Assembly: GCA_013287235.1 (NCBI GenBank)
Contig: JABDEF010000019.1
Coordinates: 1 to 20,855 of the forward strand
Length of the DNA stretch: 20,855 nucleotides
Direction: 5' to 3'
Source: Gammaproteobacteria bacterium
GTDB lineage: Bacteria; Pseudomonadota; Gammaproteobacteria; DSM-16500
The notes below the pieces were generated by a model that did no database searches, was not told the origin of the DNA, and worked only from the letters and a program-made list of their open reading frames with translations. Below, piece after piece: positions 1 through 8,619 of this stretch (the stretch's first letter is position 1; each line of letters starts with the position of its first letter). The position numbers were made by a program, and so were the translations under genes.

Positions 1-441
1 CAAATCGTGCATGACCTGTCACACGCAAGAATGTGCTGGGTTCAAACTTGTAAAGCTTACCTATTTTACAGGCTGGACATACTTGGCCCCGTTGGTACTC
101 TGTCACTGCATGATGAACCAATTTAGGTGGCTTAGATGGTGATTTATTTTTTTTATCTGTATTCTTTTTTTGAATATTCTTCTTGTTTTTTTTAGGGTTA
201 GATTTTTGTGAAGAAACAAGATGACGCTCCGATTGTTGTACCATGCCTAACAGCTTGCGTAGCTTATGCAGCGTTACGTCATCCGCTTCTATTTTTTCTT
301 GCAGCGCACATAATGTTGAAATAGCGAGTAATAACAACTTTAAGTCGTCCACACTCAACGCCAAGTTATGTTCAATGGCTTCTTCTACACGAACAATTAA
401 CTCAGCGAGTGCTTTTCGATCGATTTCAACAAATAGTGTCC
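1..441 (-). pseudogene. IS66-like transposase, N-terminal part, no start codon
   Basis: The minus strand carries an open frame from about 441 that runs off the left edge. It encodes an N-terminal helical segment containing VEEAIEHNLALS and LHKLRKLLGMVQQSE, then a lysine-rich linker, then a CPAC zinc-knuckle-like pair followed by GKLYKFEPSTFLRVTGHA. This layout (helical region, basic linker, Cys-x-x-Cys, then FLRVTG) is what I recall from IS66-related transposases with a zinc-finger domain. The DDE catalytic part would lie outside the window. The homology begins in mid-frame (VEIDRKAL) with no ATG, GTG or TTG at its start; the first in-frame ATG is near 244, inside the protein. The 5' end also overlaps, in another frame, the last codons of the neighbouring ORF ending at 397. 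I therefore read it as a 5'-truncated element. The family name is from memory and moderately sure; a complete transposase using an undetected start is less likely. Confidence 0.6.
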
Positions 442-816
442 TGTCGCTTTTTCTTCAAGAAGAAAATTTAAAATTTCAAATTCATCTTCTGCCGCTAATG
501 TACAGACAAGCCATTCGAACCTTTTAAATAGGGATTCAAATTCTTCTAAGTTTAATTTGTCTGGTGGAAATCTTTGTAGTTCTATCATTCTCTGAACAAT
601 AAACTCATCAAAACATCTTTGAAATAAGCTTATTTTTCCGTAAAAAATAATCGATTTTATACATTGTGCAAATACAGGGAAATGCCGCGTGATTTTTTCT
701 GGCAAAGCATGCGAGACTGCGAAATATTCTAAATATTTGTCAATTATCTCAGAAATCTCATCTGTCAGTTTTCGCTGGTTACTTTTAGCTTCATCAAGAG
801 ACGAACTACTATTCAT
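397..816 (-). CDS. hypothetical helical protein, possibly cut short at its 3' end
   Basis: This 139-aa ORF starts with ATG and a serine run (MNSSSS). Only a weak purine-rich stretch (AAGAG, then AAGAAA) precedes the start. The protein is mostly predicted helix with aromatic and charged residues, and has no signal peptide, membrane segment or motif I recognise. Its last 15 or so codons overlap, in a different frame, DNA that encodes the IS66-like transposase fragment. The C-terminus may therefore be mobile-element sequence appended when the element landed in or next to the gene, and the original protein may have been longer. It is not obviously related to the 276-aa unknown protein at 18349-19179, though both have the helical, ankyrin-like look common in host-associated gammaproteobacteria. 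No function is assigned. Confidence 0.5.
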   Translation of the reverse strand: MNSSSSLDEAKSNQRKLTDEISEIIDKYLEYFAVSHALPEKITRHFPVFAQCIKSIIFYGKISLFQRCFDEFIVQRMIELQRFPPDKLNLEEFESLFKRFEWLVCTLAAEDEFEILNFLLEEKATGHYLLKSIEKHSLS

Positions 817-929
817 TTTCTTAACTCTTTAACATACGATAAATTAAGATTACAATAATAGTACAAATTTAATACAAAGTAAAGCTATTTGTTGTATTTT
901 TGTTCTAAAAATGATCAAAAAAGCGCTTA

Positions 930-1973
930 TCACTCCACCAACAAACTCAAATTCTTTTGAACCACCACCTTCTCAGGCACTTTCAACCCAAAATGCAAAT
1001 ACGCATGCTTTGTCGCAACGCGCCCGCGAGGAGTACGCATGATAAAACCCTGCTGAATCAAAAAAGGCTCAATCACATCTTCAATCGTTCCGCGCTCTTC
1101 ACTGATCGAGGCTGCCAAACTATCAATCCCGACCGGCCCCCCGCTGAATTTATCAATCAAGGCCAATAATAATTTCCGATCCATCATATCAAAACCTCGA
1201 TCATCCACGTCCAGTAGCTCTAATGCGCGTCTAACAATGTCACGAATAATTTTTCCGTTTGCTTTGACTTCTGCATAATCACGTACGCGTCGCAATAAAC
1301 GATTGGCAATCCGCGGCGTCCCGCGAGCACGCTTCGCGATTTCTTCTGCCCCTGCATCATCAATCGGAATTTGTAAAATATGTGAAGATCTTTTTACAAT
1401 ATCGGATAATTCCAATGTGCTATAAAATTCTAATCTCGCAACAATTCCAAAACGGTCTCGTAAAGGTGATGTTAATAATCCCGCACGGGTTGTCGCCCCA
1501 ATTAATGTAAACGGCGGAAGATTTAATTTAATCGATCGGGCGGCCGGTCCCTCCCCAATCATGATATCCAACTGATAATCTTCCATGGCGGGATACAATA
1601 TTTCCTCAACGAGAGGACTTAAACGATGAATTTCATCGATAAATAACACTTCATTCGCTTGCAAATTCGTTAAGAGTGCTGCGACATCCCCCGCTCTTTC
1701 TAAAACAGGACCCGAGGTTTGACGAATTCCCACCCCCAACTCATTCGCGATAATATTCGCAAGTGTTGTTTTTCCTAAACCGGGCGGCCCAAAAATCAAC
1801 ACATGATCCAAAGCATCACGGCGATTTTTAGCAGCTTGAATAAAAATATGCATTTGCTCACGGACATGCGCCTGCCCAATGTAATCTTCTAACTTCTTTG
1901 GACGAATTGCACGATCCAATGCCTCATTCTCATTTTGCAATTCTCCTGTGACTAAACGATCCATTTCATTCAT
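930..1973 (-). CDS. ruvB: Holliday junction branch migration ATPase RuvB
   Basis: RuvB is the hexameric AAA+ motor that, loaded by RuvA, drives branch migration of Holliday junctions in recombinational repair. The 347-aa product has the usual family length. Visible motifs are Walker [10 protein letters not shown] (residues 62-70), Walker B with IDEIH (111-115), sensor 1 GATTRAG, the arginine-finger segment PLRDRFG and the C-terminal winged-helix stretch with TPRGR. All key residues appear intact. Translation could start at Met1 or Met4 (MNEMDRL). The start overlaps the ruvA stop in an ATGA arrangement, the normal ruvAB coupling. Unusually, the ruvA in front is truncated, so RuvB may lack a functional partner and its original promoter. 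No ruvC is seen in the window. Confidence 0.97.
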   Translation of the reverse strand: MNEMDRLVTGELQNENEALDRAIRPKKLEDYIGQAHVREQMHIFIQAAKNRRDALDHVLIFGPPGLGKTTLANIIANELGVGIRQTSGPVLERAGDVAALLTNLQANEVLFIDEIHRLSPLVEEILYPAMEDYQLDIMIGEGPAARSIKLNLPPFTLIGATTRAGLLTSPLRDRFGIVARLEFYSTLELSDIVKRSSHILQIPIDDAGAEEIAKRARGTPRIANRLLRRVRDYAEVKANGKIIRDIVRRALELLDVDDRGFDMMDRKLLLALIDKFSGGPVGIDSLAASISEERGTIEDVIEPFLIQQGFIMRTPRGRVATKHAYLHFGLKVPEKVVVQKNLSLLVE

Positions 1974-2365
1974 GTGACAATTTCTCTCAAGGATAATCGA
2001 ATCATTTCTTCACTCGTTAAAATCCCATTTTCTAGTTTACTGACGGTACGACTCGCGACATCTCGTTTAAATCCCAATGCAATTAACGCGGAAATCGTAT
2101 CTTGAATCACTTGATGACGCGCATCATTCTTATTCTCCGTTATTTTAAGTTCGGGAGAAATATTTTTTTCCCAATCTGATATTTTATCACGCATTTCGAT
2201 CATCAAACGCTCCGCAGTTTTTTTACCCACACCCGGCAAGCGTACTAAACTTTCTGTATCTTGATGAATGAGAGCTCGCACAAATTCATCCGGCGTCATA
2301 CTCGATAAAATCGTTAACGCTAATCTTGGACCTACGCCATTGACTTTTAATAAAATACGAAGCAA
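1970..2365 (-). pseudogene. ruvA: RuvA, N-terminal domain missing
   Basis: The 131 codons encode only domains II and III of RuvA: the first helix-hairpin-helix (VNGVGPRLALTILS), the second (LVRLPGVGKKTAERLMIEM), a flexible linker and the C-terminal RuvB-binding helices (ALIALGFKRDVASRTVSKL). Full-length RuvA is about 200 aa. The roughly 70-residue OB-fold domain I, which binds junction DNA, carries the acidic pin and helps form the tetramer, is absent. The only possible start at the break is a TTG with no ribosome binding site; an in-frame TAA lies five codons upstream. Homology stops at a run of seven T (minus strand), beyond which an unrelated plus-strand ORF begins. This points to a rearrangement breakpoint or an assembly join. 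The remnant is probably inactive as a junction-binding protein, although the 3' part is free of stops. Confidence 0.85.
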
Positions 2366-2698
2366 AAAAACTTTTTATTTAGACATATTTCTATTGAAGA
2401 AGTCCCTCTCTCCTCTAATGCCATTCATATTATTAAAAAAATTAAACAAAAAACGGTTTATATTGAAATTCATTTAAAGAGTCAAATACCATTTTCCGTA
2501 AGAAATTCGCCTCCTATATTACAAATAGGGAACAAAAGATTTTTACGTAGTTATTATTCGGATCTTGATTGGCTGAAAGAAATCACTTTCATCTTAAGTG
2601 AAAACGAATATAAAAGTATCGATAAAAATAGTGAGGTGACTTTATTTGACGGAAAGATTTGGCATTTTGGCAAGGTTCATGCAAATCAGTTTTCATGA
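2354..2698 (+). pseudogene. 3' fragment of an unrecognised gene abutting ruvA
   Basis: A plus-strand frame stays open for 114 codons to a TGA at 2696-2698 but has no ATG, GTG or credible start near its beginning; an in-frame TAA at 2351-2353 lies just ahead of it. The encoded residues look like real protein, with alternating hydrophobic and charged strands (KTVYIEIHLKSQIPFSV, GNKRFLRSYYSDLDWLKEI) and a C-terminus SEVTLFDGKIWHFGKVHANQFS read in two pieces around FDGK. I cannot name the family. The frame begins almost exactly where ruvA homology ends, at the A7 tract near 2364-2370. It is best read as the tail of a gene whose 5' part was lost in the same event that beheaded ruvA. The two fragments converge. 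Confidence 0.5.
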
Positions 2699-2732
2699 GG
2701 ATGAAACATGGAGAGTTATAATATAGTGTTTC

Positions 2733-2771
2733 AGATAAATAATTTGGTAAAAAGCACCAAATTATTTATCT
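2733..2771. repeat. large AT-rich perfect hairpin
   Basis: A 16-bp perfect inverted repeat occupies 2733-2748 and 2756-2771, with a 7-nt loop (AAAAAGC). The arms are AGATAAATAATTTGGT and its complement. It lies 35 bp after the stop of the plus-strand gene fragment. Neither side has a U-rich tail, so it is not a standard intrinsic terminator. It could be a structured 3' end, a cruciform or a small mobile-element end. Confidence 0.6.
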
Positions 2772-2851
2772 CAAAATAAAACAGTTACTCCAGTTTTCGG
2801 GAATGAAAAAAACTGATTTTTAATTTAAGTATATAGGAATTTCCATTTTAA

Positions 2852-2998
2852 TCTGTCATAGCGAGCCGAGTGTTTTTTACGAGGCGAAGCTTAACGCCAG
2901 CAATTCTTGCGGGTCAAATTTCAGTAATCAATGCACAGCAGCCGGTTGTTGTGTATCCGAGTACGGTGTTTACTCCAACAGTTATTGTCTATTCATAA
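2852..2998 (+). pseudogene. possible short gene remnant with a repeat inside
   Basis: A 48-codon plus-strand frame ends at TAA 2996-2998. Its last 30 residues (ILAGQISVINAQQ followed by PVVVYPSTVFTPTVIVYS) resemble the end of a signal peptide followed by a short exported segment. The first part of the frame is formed by a dispersed repeat (about 2854-2900), so no native start is visible. It overlaps the end of the convergent toxin gene by 10 bases. This is a weak call resting only on residue composition. Confidence 0.22.
2853..2915. repeat. dispersed repeat (TGTCATAGCGAGCCGAG type)
   Basis: The sequence CTGTCATAGCGAGCCGAG, followed by a T6 run and ACGAGGCGAAG, has the pattern of intergenic repeats of the form TGTCATTGCGAGCC...GGCGAAGC that I recall from several proteobacterial genomes. 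Two other hairpin elements with related ends (GAAGCAATCCAG at 13110, TGTCATGCCAGC at 19360) occur in this window. Its outer limits are estimated. Confidence 0.45.
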
Positions 2999-3258
2999 TG
3001 TGTCCACATGCGAATAACCTTAATAGTTTTTTCCTTTGTATACACTTGATAAACAAAACGATGTTGAAGGTTGATTCGTCTGGAATACGCACCCGTTAAA
3101 TCACCGACTAATTTTTCATATTCTGGTGGATTTTTAAATGGGTTAATTTTAAGTACGTCAAGTAACTTCATGACTTTATTTTTTAATCCTGCAGCACTTA
3201 TTTTTTTTGCATCTTTTTGCGCTTGTTTCGTAAACACAATCTTCCATGCTGTCACCAA
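2989..3258 (-). CDS. yoeB: Txe/YoeB-family mRNA interferase toxin
   Basis: This 89-aa protein has the RelE fold signature of the Txe/YoeB branch: an N-terminal WKIVFTKQAQKDAKK strand and helix, the central GDLTGAYSRRINLQHRFVYQV segment (read as GAYSRRI then QHRFVYQV), and the C-terminal IKVIRMWTHYE ending. In the family the conserved Arg and His residues and the terminal His-Tyr take part in ribosome-dependent mRNA cleavage; all are present. The gene starts inside the 3' end of the antitoxin gene (7-bp overlap), the normal antitoxin-first order with translational coupling. The toxin is expected to be held in an inactive complex by the YefM partner and released when the antitoxin is degraded. 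Length and ending match the family, so it appears intact. Confidence 0.92.
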   Translation of the reverse strand: MVTAWKIVFTKQAQKDAKKISAAGLKNKVMKLLDVLKINPFKNPPEYEKLVGDLTGAYSRRINLQHRFVYQVYTKEKTIKVIRMWTHYE

Positions 3259-3494
3259 TCTAACTCCTCGTCACACTTTTTAAGCGGTGTTTTCAAACCT
3301 TTTTTAATCGATTTGCCCATGCCTGGGATAGATAATAAATATAATGTTTCTTGAATGGCGGACCAATCTTCTTCGGAAATTAAGACTGCATTGGCATTTT
3401 TACCTGTAATATGAATAGGTTTATGAGATTTGCTCACTTGGTCCATTAATCTATATAAATTGGATCGGGCTTGTGTTGCTGTGTAAATTGCCAT
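3252..3494 (-). CDS. yefM: YefM/Phd-family antitoxin
   Basis: The 80-aa product begins MAIYTATQARSNLYRLMDQV and continues with HKPIHITGKNANAVLISEEDW, the DNA-binding Phd/YefM fold. Its C-terminal third (ETLYLLSIPGMGKSIKKGL) is the toxin-binding tail. A GAGG ribosome binding site precedes the ATG. The protein neutralises the YoeB-type toxin encoded immediately downstream and represses its own promoter. A strong palindrome lies 26 bp ahead of the start codon, consistent with autoregulation. Family length is normal. Confidence 0.92.
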   Translation of the reverse strand: MAIYTATQARSNLYRLMDQVSKSHKPIHITGKNANAVLISEEDWSAIQETLYLLSIPGMGKSIKKGLKTPLKKCDEELDW

Positions 3495-3519
3495 AATTAC
3501 CTCGCATAAGGATATTATT

Positions 3520-3543
3520 AAGCGTACGTCAAATCGTACGCTT
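3520..3543. promoter_or_regulatory. palindromic operator for yefM-yoeB
   Basis: A perfect 9-bp inverted repeat AAGCGTACG / CGTACGCTT (3520-3528 and 3535-3543) has a 6-nt spacer. Each arm itself contains the self-complementary core CGTACG. YefM-type repressors are known to bind palindromes with a GTAC core, and the site lies just upstream of the yefM start. It is therefore a probable autoregulatory operator. Confidence 0.65.
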
Positions 3544-3664
3544 TGTCAAGGTTCATCAATTCATTTATATCTATTTACGAAATTGCTTTTTTTCTTCCGG
3601 GGATGATTGCTTGACTGACGTGATATATTCATTTAGTTCTTATTATAAAGGTCTCCATCTTATC

Positions 3665-4729
3665 CTAATGATGTCTTGAGATATTCGCATATATTTTTTT
3701 TAGTAAATAATCTGCGATTTTGTCTAATTCAATCACTTTGTCTACCGCACCCATGGATTGTGCAACGCCTGCCATACCGAACACGACAGTACTTTCAGGA
3801 TCTTGGATAAGTGTAAGACCTTTTGCTTTTTTCATTTCTAATAGACCTTCCGCACCATCATTTCCCATGCCTGTTAAAATAATACCAATGGCGTTTTCGC
3901 CACATTCTTTGGCGATAGATTGAAATAAAACCGTTGCGGAAGGGCGAAAGCCGGATATCGGAGGACCGGATTGGAGTTTTATCCTTAAATTATATTGATC
4001 ATGTTTGACTTCCATGTGATGATGATCAGGCGCAAAATAAACTGTCCCACCTTTTAATATCTCGTGATTTTCAGCACTTTTGATAACAAGGTGAGTAGTA
4101 TTATTTAACCAAGTCGTAAACCCATTGATGAAACCATGCATCATATGTTGAACAATGACAATGGGTAAAGGAAAATCGCGCGGTAATGCAGTCAATATTT
4201 TTTTTAATGCTTGTGGTCCACCCACTGAGGCGGCAATCGCGATAATTTCGTAGTAGGGTTGAACGTGATGATGTAAAGATAATGGAAGGATGGGTTTTGT
4301 TTCTTTTCTCTTAGTAAAAAAACGTCGTTTAATGACGTGAATTTCTGACATACTACGTACTATATCTATGATTCGTGTGCGTGATTTTTCAAATTCTTTA
4401 TTTTGTTCAGGCTTTTCTAAAACAGCGAGAGCTCCCGCATCCAAGGCGTCAAATGTCTGAGATACGGATTCCTTACTGATGGTAGAGCTAATGATCACAA
4501 TGGGAATGGGGAATTGAGACATAATTTGACGCGTCGTTTCTAGCCCATCCATCTCGGGCATTAATATATCCATTGTGATGATATCGGGTTTTAACGTTTT
4601 GAGTTTCTTCAGACAATCTTTACCATTTTTAGCAATACCAACGACTTCAAAGTCTTTTTCATTTTCAAAAATCGACTTTAGAAGCATCGTTTCAGTTAAA
4701 GAATCATCAACTATCAATATTTTTATCAT
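3665..4729 (-). CDS. cheB: CheB/WspF-type receptor methylesterase with receiver domain
   Basis: This 354-aa protein removes methyl groups from receptor glutamates, resetting signalling. The N-terminal receiver has the acidic pair D8-D9, phosphoacceptor D54 in MDILMPEMDG and K106. A linker of about 45 residues leads to the C-terminal methylesterase with the catalytic triad S168 (AASVGG), H195 (VIVQHM) and D291 (GMGNDG). The nucleophile loop reads AASVGG, where GASTGG is usual, a small change that keeps the serine. It is the last gene of the seven-gene sensory operon, three bases after the cheA stop. In the Wsp system the equivalent WspF dampens output, and its loss gives high c-di-GMP. No cheD is present, so receptor deamidation by a separate enzyme is not indicated here. 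Confidence 0.93.
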   Translation of the reverse strand: MIKILIVDDSLTETMLLKSIFENEKDFEVVGIAKNGKDCLKKLKTLKPDIITMDILMPEMDGLETTRQIMSQFPIPIVIISSTISKESVSQTFDALDAGALAVLEKPEQNKEFEKSRTRIIDIVRSMSEIHVIKRRFFTKRKETKPILPLSLHHHVQPYYEIIAIAASVGGPQALKKILTALPRDFPLPIVIVQHMMHGFINGFTTWLNNTTHLVIKSAENHEILKGGTVYFAPDHHHMEVKHDQYNLRIKLQSGPPISGFRPSATVLFQSIAKECGENAIGIILTGMGNDGAEGLLEMKKAKGLTLIQDPESTVVFGMAGVAQSMGAVDKVIELDKIADYLLKKIYANISRHH

Positions 4730-4732
4730 AGT

Positions 4733-6925
4733 TTATATTAATTGCTCCACAATATCTAATAATGTACCTGACTCAAATTGACTTTTAATAATATAAGCAT
4801 CTGCGCCGACTTCGATCCCTCGTTTTTTTTCTTCTTCGCTTTCAAGTGAGGTAACAATAATAACAGGTAAATCATGTAGCTTATCATCTTTTTTTACATT
4901 CTCTGTTAGAGTAAATCCATCCATTAAAGGCATGCTCACATCAGTAATTAGTAAAGAAAATTTTTGTGTTTGCAAAAGATCCCAAGCTTCCTTACCATTG
5001 ACTGCGACAGTCACCTGATATTCTTTACTTTCCAAAATATTTTTTTCTAATGTACGTGTTGTGATGGAATCATCGACAACAAGAATATGCACACGTTTGA
5101 CAGATTTTGTTGAAGTATCTTTTGCGACGACACGTGATGTTTTTCCTAAAGAAAGAGCAGTTTTCATCAAATCATTTGTATTCAGTACCATAATGACTTG
5201 TCCATTTCCAGCAAGTGTTCCACCCGAGATACATGGGATGTTGATAAGCGGAGATTGTAATGGTTTGACAACTATTTCACGTTCTCCAATGATTTCATTT
5301 ACCAAAAGTGCAACTGCATTATTATTTTTTCGGAGCAGAACAACAGGATGTTGTATTTGTGAATCCACGGGTTGATGCTGAAATCCTAATACAGCGGCGA
5401 GTGATCGGAAGGGTATAGGATGTTGATCTAAAAGAATGGCTTGATCAGCTTCTACATCAATAATCGAATTTGTTTTTAATAGTAAAATACGTTCGATAAT
5501 ATTTGTAGGTAAAACAAATACTTGTTTTTCACACATCACAATCAATCCCCGTTCACTGGCCAATGTGAATGGCACGCGTAGATTGAAAGTGGTTCCTTTT
5601 TCTAGAATCGTCGTAACATTCACTTGGCCCTTAAGATGTGTGATATTTGATTTTACGACATCTAAACCAATACCACGACCAGAAACATCTGTAATAATTT
5701 CTTTTGTTGAAAATCCTGGCGAAAAAATGACATCTAGAATATCGGATGTATTCAGAGTATCTAATTGAGAATGCATAAGAATTTTTTTATCTTTTGCAAT
5801 TTCCGCAATCTTTTTAACATCAATACCCGCGCCATCATCAGATACACTTATTAATATTTTATCACCTTCTTCTTGGACATTTATATTGATTTGACCGACT
5901 TCTGGTTTTCCTAAAGAAAGTCTTTTATCGGATTTTTCAATTCCATGGTCGATGGCGTTTCTGATAAGATGAATCAAAGGATTTTTTAATCCTTCAAGTA
6001 CCATTTTGTCCATTTTTACAGAATCACCCGTGATAGTTAATTCAATTTTTTTGTTAAGTTCACGTGATACATCGCGTACAACACGTGGTAGCGTATTTAA
6101 TAGGGTCGATGCTGGAACAAGCCTTACCATACTCAATTCTTCTTCCAATGAGTCAGATAACGTTGCGAGATCATTGACGCCTTTACGTATATTTTTTTGA
6201 ATTTGTTGCATAGAACCGGATATTTCTAGCATATTATCAATATTAGAAGTATATATTTTTTGTAGATTTTCAGGTATTTCTTTATTCTTGGCACTAAGGC
6301 TCAATTGTTTCCACACGGGCATCATGCGTTTTATTTTATTGCTTAGTTTTGCCAGATCTGCATAATGATCTTCGATAAATATTTTATTGACTTGAATTTC
6401 TTCTATCACTGCAGAAATACGATCTAGACTATCAATCGAGACACGTATGGTTTCATATTCAGAATTTGTCTCTCTGTTTTTAGACTTTGTATTTATTTCT
6501 TTTGATTTTTCTGACGTTAATGTATCTGGTTCACCTGATAATCTAGATAAAATATTCTTTAAGTCAAATGATAATGGTTGGTCATTTGTAAATGCATTCA
6601 TCGCTGAACGCATACTGTCGATTGCTTCTAAACATAAATCAATGATGGCAGGAGAGTAGGTTGAGGTTTTTTTCTGAATAGATGAAAAGAGTGTTTCAAT
6701 ATGATGTGCGAGATCACCCACATTTTTCACACCCACACCTCTTGCAGCACCTTTTATATTGTGTGCAGAACGAAAAATACTTTCGATTATTTTATCCGTT
6801 TCCTCACTCGATATGTCTCCTTTTTCGAGTTTGAGTAGACCATTCGTAATCGATTGTAGCTGTTCATCCAATTCTTCCTTGAATGTCTGTAACAACTTTT
6901 TTAATACTTCAGGGTCAATTGCCAT
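4733..6925 (-). CDS. CheA-REC hybrid chemosensory histidine kinase (WspE-like)
   Basis: The frame opens at 6952, but the better start is the ATG at 6925 (MAIDPEVLKKLL), preceded by TAGGCG and not overlapping the MCP gene; that gives 730 aa. Domains in order: an HPt domain with phospho-His in RSAHNIKGAARG (residue 55 from this start), a helical dimerisation region, and a GHKL ATPase with N-box HLIRNAIDHG, G1 DDGAGID and G2 GRGIGLDVV. These are followed by a CheW-like coupling domain and a C-terminal receiver (VHILVVDDSITT, phosphoacceptor in ITDVSMPLMDG). A P2 docking domain is not evident. This architecture is that of WspE and of hybrid CheA proteins in systems controlling functions other than swimming. 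The attached receiver probably serves as a phosphate sink or regulator, while the diffusible targets are CheB and the REC-GGDEF-EAL protein. Confidence 0.93.
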   Translation of the reverse strand: MAIDPEVLKKLLQTFKEELDEQLQSITNGLLKLEKGDISSEETDKIIESIFRSAHNIKGAARGVGVKNVGDLAHHIETLFSSIQKKTSTYSPAIIDLCLEAIDSMRSAMNAFTNDQPLSFDLKNILSRLSGEPDTLTSEKSKEINTKSKNRETNSEYETIRVSIDSLDRISAVIEEIQVNKIFIEDHYADLAKLSNKIKRMMPVWKQLSLSAKNKEIPENLQKIYTSNIDNMLEISGSMQQIQKNIRKGVNDLATLSDSLEEELSMVRLVPASTLLNTLPRVVRDVSRELNKKIELTITGDSVKMDKMVLEGLKNPLIHLIRNAIDHGIEKSDKRLSLGKPEVGQININVQEEGDKILISVSDDGAGIDVKKIAEIAKDKKILMHSQLDTLNTSDILDVIFSPGFSTKEIITDVSGRGIGLDVVKSNITHLKGQVNVTTILEKGTTFNLRVPFTLASERGLIVMCEKQVFVLPTNIIERILLLKTNSIIDVEADQAILLDQHPIPFRSLAAVLGFQHQPVDSQIQHPVVLLRKNNNAVALLVNEIIGEREIVVKPLQSPLINIPCISGGTLAGNGQVIMVLNTNDLMKTALSLGKTSRVVAKDTSTKSVKRVHILVVDDSITTRTLEKNILESKEYQVTVAVNGKEAWDLLQTQKFSLLITDVSMPLMDGFTLTENVKKDDKLHDLPVIIVTSLESEEEKKRGIEVGADAYIIKSQFESGTLLDIVEQLI

Positions 6926-6935
6926 AGTTCGCCTA

Positions 6936-8606
6936 CTATAATTTATATACATCCGTATATTGTTTAAGATTCTTAACCATTTCTGCTAAATTCCCGATAG
7001 CTTCAGTTGTTTGTTTGACACTATCGACAAATGATGAAGTGACCTGATTTATTTCATTCATCCCTGCCGTGATTTGCTCGATACCTACACCTTCTTGTCG
7101 AATCGCTGCTTGAATTTGTTGACTCGCAATCGTCGTTTCATGAATCACATCACTTAAACTTTTAACAATTTCACCCGTTTGCTCAACTAATCCCGTTCCC
7201 TGATCAACACCTTTAGTACCTTCTTCTGTTGCCATGACAGCTTTTTCAGTCGCACGACGTATATCTTCCAGTATTTTCTGCACTTGTGATGTGGATTGTT
7301 CAGATTGTTCTGCAAGCGTTTTAACTTCAGACGCAACCACAGCAAATCCTTTACCTGCTTCCCCAGCCTTTGCGGCTTCAATCGATGCATTTAATGCCAA
7401 CATTTTGGATTGTTGTGCCAATGTATTCACAACAGAAGTAATCTCACCCACCTGTTGAGTCTGATTACTGAGGTCAAGAATCGTTTGCGCAATCGTTTGA
7501 ACTTTGTCTCGCACAGATTTCATTCCAATAACACTTTCTTCAACGGCTTTTAATCCGAGTTGCCCTTTTTCTTGTGTGAGTTCAGCCACTTCACCTAATG
7601 TTTTCGCTTTTTCAATTGTTTGTGATGAACTTTTTTCAATTTCTTCTAATGATGAGGTAATTTGATTAATCGATGACGCTTGTTCTGTTGCGCCGGTCGA
7701 TTGTATGTCTACGGAATGCTTCACTTCTTCTATGGTTGTGACCATCTGATGACAAGCTTCGGTAATTTGTTTAGTGATATTGACTAAACTGTCTGTCATT
7801 TGATTCAAATCGTTACCGAGTTGACCCATTTCATCATTACTCAAAATATCAACACGATGTCGTAAATCACCGGAAGCAATTCGAGCACTCTGTGTTCTGA
7901 ATGTATTGACGTAATTGATTATTCCTCGTGATGTGTAGAAAGCGATGAAAAATGATATAAAGGCAGAAATAGCTAATAAAACATATTCTATCGAACGTAT
8001 CGTATTCATTTCTGTGAATACAGAATTTGCGTTTTGTTTCAATTTATTATATTGCAAATCAAAAAGTCCGCCTGCACGTTCACCGTTCACATCGAGTGGA
8101 CCATCGACAGTATCCAAAAAATTATTAAAAGTTTTCGCGCTCCGCGTTAAATCGGTAGGTGTTACAGTAGTTGCGTTTATCATAGCCATATTTTCTTTTT
8201 TAATTTGCATATATAATGTCTTTGCATCCTGCCATTTTTTTAAAAATTCTGTTGTATTTTGAGTTTTGACTGCCTGATCGAGGCTATCTATTTGCGTATC
8301 AATACTGTTCCATAATTTGTAAAACAAAGATTTTTCATTTGGATCATGTGTCACTACCCAATAACTGAGCGCGAGTTGTGCCTGATACATTTTCATCGTG
8401 ACATCATAATAATCGTTTTGTGTAGGTATCCCTACGTTCATCACTTGATTCGTTAAGCTTTCAGCCGTGGTAACTTTATACAACACGATGCTAATTGCGA
8501 CGATAAGAATAAGCGTTATCGTACCGAAACCTATAAATAAACGAGCACGTATTCCTTTTGCGATGGAATATGGACTTGTTTTAGTATTCATCGATGGGTT
8601 ATTCAT
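6936..8606 (-). CDS. methyl-accepting chemotaxis-type receptor (WspA-like position)
   Basis: This 556-aa receptor has a short cytoplasmic N-terminus, TM1 (about residues 22-43), a mostly helical periplasmic domain of about 160 residues resembling a four-helix bundle, and TM2 (about 206-225). A HAMP domain (about 226-279) and a long coiled-coil signalling domain follow. The hairpin tip is clear near residues 393-430 ([27 protein letters not shown]), here quoted as [18 protein letters not shown] and FAVVASEVK. It should sense a periplasmic or membrane signal and control CheA through CheW. The C-terminus (KQYTDVYKL) has no NWETF-like CheR tether. An AAGGAG site lies 8 nt from the ATG. It is the only receptor in the operon, sitting between cheW and cheA rather than first as in classical wsp clusters. 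Confidence 0.95.
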   Translation of the reverse strand: MNNPSMNTKTSPYSIAKGIRARLFIGFGTITLILIVAISIVLYKVTTAESLTNQVMNVGIPTQNDYYDVTMKMYQAQLALSYWVVTHDPNEKSLFYKLWNSIDTQIDSLDQAVKTQNTTEFLKKWQDAKTLYMQIKKENMAMINATTVTPTDLTRSAKTFNNFLDTVDGPLDVNGERAGGLFDLQYNKLKQNANSVFTEMNTIRSIEYVLLAISAFISFFIAFYTSRGIINYVNTFRTQSARIASGDLRHRVDILSNDEMGQLGNDLNQMTDSLVNITKQITEACHQMVTTIEEVKHSVDIQSTGATEQASSINQITSSLEEIEKSSSQTIEKAKTLGEVAELTQEKGQLGLKAVEESVIGMKSVRDKVQTIAQTILDLSNQTQQVGEITSVVNTLAQQSKMLALNASIEAAKAGEAGKGFAVVASEVKTLAEQSEQSTSQVQKILEDIRRATEKAVMATEEGTKGVDQGTGLVEQTGEIVKSLSDVIHETTIASQQIQAAIRQEGVGIEQITAGMNEINQVTSSFVDSVKQTTEAIGNLAEMVKNLKQYTDVYKL

Positions 8607-8619
8607 TTGAAGACGCTCC

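Noticed and set aside
243..527. 94-codon plus-strand frame
   Set aside because: It is antisense to the transposase fragment and the small ORF, and its Ser-rich composition is that of a shadow frame.
2733..2771. Intrinsic terminator
   Set aside because: There is a strong stem but no U-tract on either strand.
7187..7390. 67-codon minus-strand frame inside the receptor gene
   Set aside because: It is a shifted frame in the highly conserved MCP signalling domain, rich in Lys, Leu and Arg as shadows often are.
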